Source: Pseudomonadota bacterium (GTDB lineage: Bacteria > Pseudomonadota > Gammaproteobacteria > Burkholderiales > Burkholderiaceae_B). Taken from it: DNA of 5,167 bases. A program made the position numbers and the translations under genes. The stretch spans positions 1 to 5,167 of the forward strand of contig JAEYZR010000062.1 of assembly GCA_023427945.1 (NCBI GenBank), given 5' to 3'. Below the pieces are notes generated by a model. The model worked only from the letters and a program-made list of their open reading frames with translations. It was not told the origin of the DNA and did no database searches. This document shows, piece by piece, positions 1 to 5,167 of the stretch (position 1 is its first letter; every line of letters starts with the position of its first letter).

Positions 1-99
1 GCCACCGGCCATGCCGCCAACATCGTTTTTCGCCCCACTGACCTGAAGTACTGCGACGCCTTGCCTTTCCTGCGCCTGCATCTGGACGACGATGACTGA
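1..99 (+). CDS. addB: C-terminal end of an upstream gene, probably AddB-type nuclease subunit (partial)
   Basis: Reading frame 1 is open from the left edge and ends at TGA (97-99), giving the last 32 residues. The tail contains FRPTDLKYCDALPFLRL and closes with an acidic run (LDDDD). The stop overlaps the start of the next gene by 8 bases (ATGACTGA), the arrangement expected of co-transcribed, translationally coupled partners. AddA is normally encoded directly downstream of AddB, the second helicase-like/nuclease subunit of the AddAB end-resection complex, and the AddB C-terminus carries a PD-(D/E)XK nuclease domain. The assignment rests mainly on this context; no catalytic motif falls inside the 32 visible residues. 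The single cysteine seen is not enough to judge whether the Fe-S cluster known in some AddB proteins is present. Confidence 0.6.
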   Translation, partial: ATGHAANIVFRPTDLKYCDALPFLRLHLDDDD

Positions 100-3000
100 T
101 CCCGTTTCCAAACAACCCTCTGACGCTGCCGCGCGATTGCGCGCGCTCGATCCTGTCGCGTCCTTTCTGGTGCAGGCTCCGGCGGGTTCGGGCAAGACCG
201 AACTGTTGACCGATCGTATCCTGGCCCTGCTCGCCACCGTCAGTCGTCCCGAAGAGATCGTAGCCATCACGTTCACCCGCAAGGCCGCCTCGGAAATGCA
301 TGCAAGGGTGCTGCAGAAGTTGCAGCGAGGCCTGGACGATCAGCCCCCGACAAGCGAGCACGGCCTGCGCAGCTGGCAACTGGCGCGTGCGGCGCTGGCG
401 CACGATGCCCGCATGAACTGGCAGATCATGGCGCACCCGGCGCGCCTGTCCATACGCACCATCGACTCCTTTTGTGCCGGGCTGGTGCGGGGCATGCCCT
501 GGCTGACGGGCCTGGGGGGCATGCCTGCCATTACCGACGATGCCAGAGCGCATTTCGATGCGGCAGCGGCGGCAACGTTGGCGCTGGCCGATGATTTCGA
601 CGCGGTTCGTGTGCTGCTTGCCCACATGGATGTCGATGTCGGCGCTGCACGGGAAGCGTTGTCGGGCATGTTGGGCCATCGCGATCAATGGCTGCCTTTG
701 CTCGTGCGTGGAACCGAGCGCGAGGCCATGCAGGCCGATCTGGCCCAGGCCGTTTCCGAAGACCTGGAGCGGGTCGCTGATGCCTTTCCGGTGGGATGGG
801 CGCATACGCTTGCGCCGTGCGCACGCGCGGCGGTGCTGGCTCTGGATGCCGGAGGGCCGCAGCATCGGCTTGCGGCATTGCGCGACTGGCACCATCCCTT
901 GGGGGATGATCCCGCAGAATTGCCCCAGTGGCGTGCCGTGGCCGAGCTGCTGTTGACCAGCTCGGGCGCTTTGCGCAGCCCGCGTGGCATCAACAAGAAC
1001 CTTGGTTTTCCTGCCGGCAGTGAGCACAAGACTGAGTTCACGGACTGGCTGGCCGCCACGCCACCAGACGCGCCCTGGCTGCCATTGCTGGCACAAGTCC
1101 GCGATTTGCCGGATCCCGTGTTCACCGATCAGCAGTGGGAAGTGCTCAGCGCCCAGCTCATGTCGCTGCGGCTGGCCGCAGCGCAACTGAGTATCCGGTT
1201 TGCGCAGGCGGGCGAGGTCGATTTCATCGAGATCGCGCAGCGTGTCACCGCCGCGCTGGGCCATGCCGATGCCCCGGGCGAGCTGTTGCTCAAGCTGGAC
1301 GCCGCCATCCGCCATCTGTTGATCGACGAATTTCAGGACACCAGCCAAAGCCAGATCGATCTGCTCGAACGCCTGGTTGCGGGCTGGGAACCCGGCGACG
1401 GACGCACGCTGTTTCTGGTGGGCGATCCCATGCAGTCGATCTACCGCTTTCGTAAAGCCGAGGTCGGCTTGTTTCTGCGTGTGCGCGACGAAGGGATAGG
1501 CATGATTCATCCCGAGTTCCTGAGCCTGACGGATAATTTTCGATCGCAGGCAGGCATCGTGCAGTGGGTGAACGAGTCGTTTTCCAGCATGATGCCCAAG
1601 GATGACAACGCGGCGGCCGGGGCCATCTCGTATGTACGCGCCCAGTCGTTCCATCCCGCCCTGGATGGCCCGGCCGTCCGGTTCTATCCTGCATTTGCGC
1701 TGCCGGACATGGATCAGGCCGAGCGCGATGCGCAGGCTCACGTGGCCTGCATCATTCAGGACATTCGCCGGCAGTCAGGGCAGGACACGTCGATTGCGAT
1801 CCTGGTGCGGGCACGCAGCCATCTTGCCGGGCTGGCACGCCATCTGGCACAGCAGGGCATTGCGTTCAGGGCGGTGGAACTGGTGCCCCTGGCCTCGCGT
1901 CCGGCCGTGTCGGATCTGGTGCAACTGGTGCGGGCGCTGGCGCATCGCGCCGACCGTCTGGCGTGGCTGTCGGTGCTGCGTGCGCCATGGTGCGGGCTGA
2001 CGCTGGCTGACCTGCATGCACTGGTGCAGGCATGGCCGCAACTGACCATTGCCGAGGCGATGCAGCAGGTTCTCGGCAGTGCATCACCAGCGGGCCTCTC
2101 GGCGGACGGCCTGGCGCGGTTGCGGCGAGTGGCGCCGATCCTGCTTTCCGATGCGCCGATGATCGGTGCGCTGCCTTACGCCACGATGTTGTCGAGCATG
2201 TGGATGGCGCTGGGGGGCACGGCCCTGTATGCCAGCCCGCAGGCGCAGGACGATGTGCAGAGCCTGCTGCGCCTGATCGAAAAACTCTCGCCCTATGGGC
2301 AGCCCGATCCGGACGCGCTGGAGCTTGCCGTTCAGCGCCTTTTTGCCAACCCAACGACAGCGCCGGGTGCCGTGGACATGATGACCATGCACAAGTCGAA
2401 AGGGTTGCAGTTCGATCATGTGATTCTGTATGGCCTGCATCGAACGCCGGCTGGCGACCACTCGCCCCTCGTGCGTTTTGAGCAGACCGGTCACCGGTTG
2501 TTGCTGGGGCCGGTCAAGGCGCGTGCCGATACCGAGGCCGATCCGTTGTCGCGTTACCTGGCGGTGCGCGAGCGCCAACGTTCGGACTACGAGACCGTCC
2601 GGCTGCTTTATGTCGCGGCGACGCGGGCACGCCACCGCCTGCACCTGGTCGCCTCGGTGGCTCTGGACGCCAGCGGAGCGGTCAAGCCTCCGGGGGGCGA
2701 CAGCCTGTTGGCGCGTTTGTGGCTCGCCCTGGACGACATCACCCCGCCTGATGCGGCGGTTGCCCCCACCCAGGACACGCTCGATCCGGGTGCCCAGCCG
2801 CAACGATTGCTCTCGCGTCTGGATCTGGATGCCGGTGCATGGGCTTCGCCTTCGGATGCCGCGGCCGGCTCTGCAGCGCCAGCGTGGGTGACCCATCGCA
2901 CACACGTGGCGGCTGGTGCGGCATGGTCGGAGCAGGCCGCCTACGAGGCCGCCATCGGCACGTTGGCGCATGCCTGGCTCGAACGCCTGGGTCTGATCGG

Positions 3001-3454
3001 CCTGCACCGCTGGCGTGAACTGTCGCGCACGCAGCGATTGCCCCAGCTCGAACGTCAGCTCACCCGCGCCGGGGTGCCCGAGAGCGCCGCGCCACAGGCG
3101 GCCATTGCTGTCTGGGAAACCCTGGAGTCCACGCTGGATGACGAGCGTGGCACCTGGTTGCTTTCGCAGGCGGGGGCCCGGCGCGAATGGCCGCTGATCG
3201 ACGCGGCAGGCAAGGTGTCGGTGATCGATCTGGCGCTCAGTACCGACGAGGGCTGGTTGATTGTCGACTACAAGACCGGAAAGCCCCGCCCGGACGAGAC
3301 CCAGGATCAGTTCGCTCATCGCATGCGCGAGCGCTACGCCGACCAGTTGCGGCGCTACTGCGAGCAGGTGCAGGCGCTCGATGGCCGGCAGGCCAGGGCA
3401 GCCCTGTACTTTCCACGCGCCTCGCTTTGGATCGACATGGCGGCTGCGCCTTAA
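92..3454 (+). CDS. addA: AddA-type ATP-dependent helicase-nuclease (UvrD/Rep superfamily 1 with RecB-like nuclease)
   Basis: This 1120-residue protein is the motor and nuclease subunit of a RecBCD-like complex that unwinds and resects double-strand breaks for RecA-dependent repair in the cytoplasm. The superfamily 1 helicase motifs appear in order: Walker A APAGSGKT (29-36), Ia AITFTRKAASEM (58-69), Ib IRTIDSFC (121-128), Walker B LIDEFQDT (410-417), III GDPMQSIYRFR (444-454), IV DNFRSQ (481-486), V TMHKSKGLQFD (765-775) and VI LLYVAATRAR (838-847). The C-terminal RecB-family nuclease is also intact: GTLAH with H960, D1046 in VIDLAL, D1059 and K1061 in IVDYKTGKP, and the YADQLRRY motif (1082-1089). 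All key ATPase and nuclease residues are therefore present, and the length fits AddA. The ATG at 92 is favoured because it overlaps the upstream stop by 8 bases, and Walker A then falls about 30 residues in, as usual. There is no strong Shine-Dalgarno sequence, so translation may depend on coupling to the upstream gene. The stop is TAA. Confidence 0.93.
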   Translation: MTDPVSKQPSDAAARLRALDPVASFLVQAPAGSGKTELLTDRILALLATVSRPEEIVAITFTRKAASEMHARVLQKLQRGLDDQPPTSEHGLRSWQLARAALAHDARMNWQIMAHPARLSIRTIDSFCAGLVRGMPWLTGLGGMPAITDDARAHFDAAAAATLALADDFDAVRVLLAHMDVDVGAAREALSGMLGHRDQWLPLLVRGTEREAMQADLAQAVSEDLERVADAFPVGWAHTLAPCARAAVLALDAGGPQHRLAALRDWHHPLGDDPAELPQWRAVAELLLTSSGALRSPRGINKNLGFPAGSEHKTEFTDWLAATPPDAPWLPLLAQVRDLPDPVFTDQQWEVLSAQLMSLRLAAAQLSIRFAQAGEVDFIEIAQRVTAALGHADAPGELLLKLDAAIRHLLIDEFQDTSQSQIDLLERLVAGWEPGDGRTLFLVGDPMQSIYRFRKAEVGLFLRVRDEGIGMIHPEFLSLTDNFRSQAGIVQWVNESFSSMMPKDDNAAAGAISYVRAQSFHPALDGPAVRFYPAFALPDMDQAERDAQAHVACIIQDIRRQSGQDTSIAILVRARSHLAGLARHLAQQGIAFRAVELVPLASRPAVSDLVQLVRALAHRADRLAWLSVLRAPWCGLTLADLHALVQAWPQLTIAEAMQQVLGSASPAGLSADGLARLRRVAPILLSDAPMIGALPYATMLSSMWMALGGTALYASPQAQDDVQSLLRLIEKLSPYGQPDPDALELAVQRLFANPTTAPGAVDMMTMHKSKGLQFDHVILYGLHRTPAGDHSPLVRFEQTGHRLLLGPVKARADTEADPLSRYLAVRERQRSDYETVRLLYVAATRARHRLHLVASVALDASGAVKPPGGDSLLARLWLALDDITPPDAAVAPTQDTLDPGAQPQRLLSRLDLDAGAWASPSDAAAGSAAPAWVTHRTHVAAGAAWSEQAAYEAAIGTLAHAWLERLGLIGLHRWRELSRTQRLPQLERQLTRAGVPESAAPQAAIAVWETLESTLDDERGTWLLSQAGARREWPLIDAAGKVSVIDLALSTDEGWLIVDYKTGKPRPDETQDQFAHRMRERYADQLRRYCEQVQALDGRQARAALYFPRASLWIDMAAAP

Positions 3455-3457
3455 GTT

Positions 3458-3466
3458 TGCTAGAAT
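3458..3466 (+). promoter_or_regulatory. Extended -10 promoter of the SRP RNA gene
   Basis: The sequence TGCTAGAAT contains a TGn extension directly joined to the -10 hexamer TAGAAT (3461-3466), starting 3 bases after the addA stop codon. Seven bases downstream lies the first paired base of the SRP RNA (G3474), so predicted initiation near 3472-3474 agrees with the RNA fold. The -35 position at 17-base spacing holds TGGCGG (3438-3443), a poor match, which is consistent with an extended -10 promoter. The upstream part of the promoter lies inside the end of addA. Confidence 0.65.
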
Positions 3467-3471
3467 TGCGG

Positions 3472-3570
3472 TTGGCGGGCCCCTTCGCATGGGCCGGCGG
3501 TGAATCTGGTCAGGTCGGGAACGAAGCAGCCACAGTCGTTTAGGTTCAGTGCCGAAGTAAGGCTCGCCTC
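3472..3570 (+). ncRNA. ffs: 4.5S RNA, small bacterial signal recognition particle RNA
   Basis: This is the RNA of the signal recognition particle. It binds Ffh and helps target ribosomes making membrane proteins to FtsY at the inner membrane. The apical domain has the near-invariant signature: GGTCAGGTC (3508-3516), the GGAA tetraloop (3518-3521) and GAAGCAGCC (3523-3531), the Ffh-binding symmetric and asymmetric loops. Below it, 3496-3507 pairs with 3542-3553 (11 of 12 positions counting G-U pairs, one G-G mismatch). The ends close with GGCGGGCC (3474-3481) against GGCTCGCC (3561-3568), 8 pairs with one G-U. The result is one long hairpin of about 99 nucleotides with no Alu domain, as in proteobacteria. 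Ends are accurate to a few bases. In E. coli the tetraloop sits on C-G pairs (CCGGAAGG); here the sequence is CGGGAACG, which keeps pairing with the inner pair swapped. A short T4 run (3576-3579) just after the closing helix may contribute to 3' end formation. Confidence 0.93.
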
Positions 3571-3804
3571 CCTCATTTTCGACCCTGCTGGCGCTTTGGC
3601 GCCAGGGCTGGACGTCTCGGGCGTCAAGCCGCTGCAGCCCGGGTCACCCCATTCCACGCTTTGCCCGATAACGCCTGTCAGCCCCGGCTGATGGCTCGCT
3701 TCGCCGGTTCACAACGCCGGTTCCTGGCGGCTGCGCGCAAGGGCCGCCTGGCGCACCGCATCTTTCCCTCCCCCGGTCGGTCTGCACGTTCTACAATCAC
3801 GCCC
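3571..3804. other. Spacer between ffs and dnaX, no gene recognised
   Basis: This 234-base stretch holds no convincing gene: short open frames across it lack a ribosome binding site and any recognisable motif. It contains small structures. There is a 7-bp perfect inverted repeat CTGGCGC/GCGCCAG (3588-3594 and 3599-3605, loop TTTG), a 9-base direct repeat CGCCGGTTC (3702-3710 and 3715-3723, 13 bases apart), and a 6-bp inverted repeat GGCGGC/GCCGCC (3726-3731 and 3743-3748). None is followed by a T tract, so none is a standard intrinsic terminator. The first hairpin could stabilise the 3' side of the ffs transcript, but that is a guess. The last part holds the putative dnaX -10 element. Confidence 0.6.
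3792..3797 (+). promoter_or_regulatory. Putative dnaX -10 element (TACAAT)
   Basis: TACAAT differs from the TATAAT consensus at one position and ends 7 bases before the dnaX ATG. Initiation 6-8 bases downstream of this hexamer would fall at or right next to A3805 of the start codon, giving a leaderless or nearly leaderless mRNA. No good -35 is visible at 16-18 base spacing (the region is C-rich, around 3768-3775) and there is no TGn extension. The alternative is that dnaX is transcribed by read-through from the ffs promoter. Confidence 0.35.
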
Positions 3805-5167
3805 ATGACCTATCTCGTATTGGCCCGCAAGTACCGGCCGCGCTCATTCGATACCCTCATCGGGCAGGATCACGTCGTGCGTGCGCTGACACACGCGCTC
3901 GATACGCAGCGTCTGCACCATGCCTGGCTGTTCACGGGGACACGCGGTGTGGGCAAGACCACGCTGTCGCGCATCCTGGCCAAGTCGCTGAACTGCGAGA
4001 CGGGCATCACTTCGCGTCCCTGCGGCGTATGTCAGGCCTGCCGTGACATCGATGCGGGCCGCTTCGTCGACTATGTCGAACTGGATGCCGCCTCCAATCG
4101 CGGCGTCGACGAAATGACGCAGTTGCTCGAACAGGCGGTCTACGCACCCAGTGTCGGACGCTTCAAGGTCTACATGATCGACGAAGTCCACATGCTCACC
4201 GGTCATGCGTTCAACGCCATGCTCAAGACGCTCGAAGAGCCGCCTGCGCATGTGAAATTCATCATCGCCACGACCGATCCTCAAAAGATCCCGGTCACCG
4301 TCCTGTCGCGCTGCCTGCAGTTCAACCTCAAGCAGATGCCGCCCGACGCCATCGTCGGCCACCTTGGGCAGGTGCTGACCGAAGAACAGATTCCCTGTGA
4401 AGCTCCGGCGCTGCGCCTGATCGCCCAGGCCGCCGCAGGCTCGATGCGTGATGCCCTGTCCCTGACGGATCAGGCAATTGCCTACAGCGCAGGATCGGTC
4501 ACCGAAGAAGCCGTGCGCGGCATGTTGGGTACCATCGATCAGCGCCATCTCGTCAGGTTGCTGCAGGCGCTGGGGCAGGGGCAGGCTGGCGCCGTGATCG
4601 ACGTGGCTGACGAACTGGCGACCCGTGGGCTGTCCTATTCCGGCGCACTGGCCGACCTCTCTTCGTTGCTCTCGCGTATCGCCATCGCGCGCCGTGTTCC
4701 TGGCGCACTGGATGCTTCCGACCCGCTGGCGGCCGACATCGTGGCGCTGGCGGGGCAGTTGCACCCCGACACGGTGCAACTGTTCTACAGCGTGGCCGTC
4801 CACAGTCGCCAGGAGCTGGCGCTCGCACCCGACGAATATGCCGGCTTTGTCATGGCCTGCCTGCGGATGCTGGCATTGGTAAGCGAGGCCGGCCCAGTGG
4901 ACATGCCCGTCCTGCCGGCTGCGACCGACGCGACGCCGGCTCTGACGCAGGCACAGGCTGGGCCCGCCGCCCAGCCGACCGTGTCGCCAGCCTCCGCCCC
5001 GGTCGCTGCGGCTTCAATGCCTGCGGTACCAGCACCTGCAACGGCACCAGCACCTGCAGCCGCATCAGCAGCCGCACCAGCAACGGCACCTGCACCCGCG
5101 CCTGCCCCTGCAGTATCCATTCCGGTCACTTCCATTTCGCAGTCAACAGCCTCGGATGGGGCAGCAT
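3805..5167 (+). CDS. dnaX: DNA polymerase III subunit tau/gamma (clamp-loader ATPase), 3' end beyond the window
   Basis: DnaX is the AAA+ ATPase of the clamp loader, which opens and places the beta sliding clamp; the long tau form also ties the loader to polymerase cores and DnaB helicase. The frame is open from ATG 3805 to the right edge, giving 454 residues. The N-terminus MTYLVLARKYRPRSF is typical of the family and fixes the start. Motifs in order: Walker A GTRGVGKT (45-52), zinc-module cysteines C64, C73, C76 and C79 (same spacing as E. coli DnaX), Walker B VYMIDEVHML (122-131, D126/E127), sensor 1 region FIIATTDPQKIP (152-163), the SRC arginine-finger motif (168-170), and sensor 2 GSMRDALS (212-219, R215). 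Residues of about 240-360 match the oligomerisation domain III. From about 361 the sequence becomes a Pro/Ala-rich linker. The tau C-terminal domains lie outside the window. No clear Shine-Dalgarno precedes the ATG. No A-rich slippery heptamer is visible in the linker so far. Confidence 0.95.
   Translation, partial: MTYLVLARKYRPRSFDTLIGQDHVVRALTHALDTQRLHHAWLFTGTRGVGKTTLSRILAKSLNCETGITSRPCGVCQACRDIDAGRFVDYVELDAASNRGVDEMTQLLEQAVYAPSVGRFKVYMIDEVHMLTGHAFNAMLKTLEEPPAHVKFIIATTDPQKIPVTVLSRCLQFNLKQMPPDAIVGHLGQVLTEEQIPCEAPALRLIAQAAAGSMRDALSLTDQAIAYSAGSVTEEAVRGMLGTIDQRHLVRLLQALGQGQAGAVIDVADELATRGLSYSGALADLSSLLSRIAIARRVPGALDASDPLAADIVALAGQLHPDTVQLFYSVAVHSRQELALAPDEYAGFVMACLRMLALVSEAGPVDMPVLPAATDATPALTQAQAGPAAQPTVSPASAPVAAASMPAVPAPATAPAPAAASAAAPATAPAPAPAPAVSIPVTSISQSTASDGAA
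5029..5112 (+). repeat. Low-complexity Pro/Ala-coding repeat inside dnaX
   Basis: This stretch encodes DnaX residues 409-436, which are almost entirely Pro and Ala with an occasional Thr or Ser. The DNA itself repeats: ACCAGCACCTGCA occurs at 5028-5040 and again at 5046-5058 (18-base period), and CAACGGCACC occurs at 5039-5048 and 5081-5090. The periods are multiples of three, so copy-number change would keep the frame. The product is expected to be a flexible linker between the clamp-loader body and the tau-specific domains. Confidence 0.75.

Noticed and set aside
2084..3490. Long minus-strand open frame (468 codons) antisense to addA
   Set aside because: It lies entirely opposite the addA nuclease and helicase C-terminal region, whose motifs are intact on the + strand. 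Its translation is Arg/Gln/His/Gly-rich with no recognisable domain, typical of an antisense shadow in GC-rich DNA.
3588..3605. Hairpin considered as an intrinsic terminator of ffs
   Set aside because: The stem is perfect but only 7 bp and is followed by GGCTGGACG, with no run of T.
3679..3690. CAGCC-CC-GGCTG inverted repeat considered as an operator or terminator
   Set aside because: A 5-bp stem with a 2-base loop cannot fold well and is expected by chance in this GC content.
3500..3691. Short + strand open frame in the addA-dnaX gap
   Set aside because: Its first part lies within the SRP RNA, it has no ribosome binding site, and no protein motif is visible.
3844..4803. Minus-strand open frame (319 codons) antisense to dnaX
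   Set aside because: It mirrors the AAA+ core of DnaX, which is certain from its Walker, zinc and SRC motifs. The antisense product shows no family features.
4785..5135. Minus-strand Ala/Gly-rich open frame resembling a low-complexity protein
   Set aside because: It is the reverse complement of the DnaX Pro/Ala linker; the composition follows from the GC-rich repeats.

Overview
The window reads as an ordinary, well-conserved stretch of core chromosome from a GC-rich bacterium. The protein families, the small bacterial type of SRP RNA, and the high-GC codon usage suggest a betaproteobacterium. My best guess is Burkholderiales, possibly Alcaligenaceae (Bordetella/Achromobacter relatives), but this is an impression and not a database match.

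All genes are on the + strand. From left to right: (1) the last 32 codons of a gene, probably addB (positions 1-99); (2) a complete addA-type helicase-nuclease gene (92-3454), which overlaps the upstream stop by 8 bases; (3) the 4.5S signal recognition particle RNA gene ffs (about 3472-3570), with a good extended -10 promoter just after the addA stop codon; (4) a spacer of about 230 bases with small inverted and direct repeats but no convincing gene; (5) dnaX, the DNA polymerase III tau/gamma subunit, starting at 3805 and running off the right edge after 454 codons.

Functionally, the left half is double-strand-break repair: AddAB unwinds and resects DNA ends so that RecA can load. The right half is replication: DnaX is the ATPase of the clamp loader. 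Between them lies the RNA core of the co-translational membrane-targeting particle, which binds Ffh.

I found no mobile element, CRISPR array, phage gene, tRNA, toxin-antitoxin pair or unknown cassette. The most interesting points are modest: a swapped closing base pair under the GGAA tetraloop of the SRP RNA, a dnaX start that may be leaderless, and a Pro/Ala linker in DnaX built from short DNA repeats with no frameshift site in the visible part. Several long minus-strand open frames are shadows of the GC-rich + strand genes.
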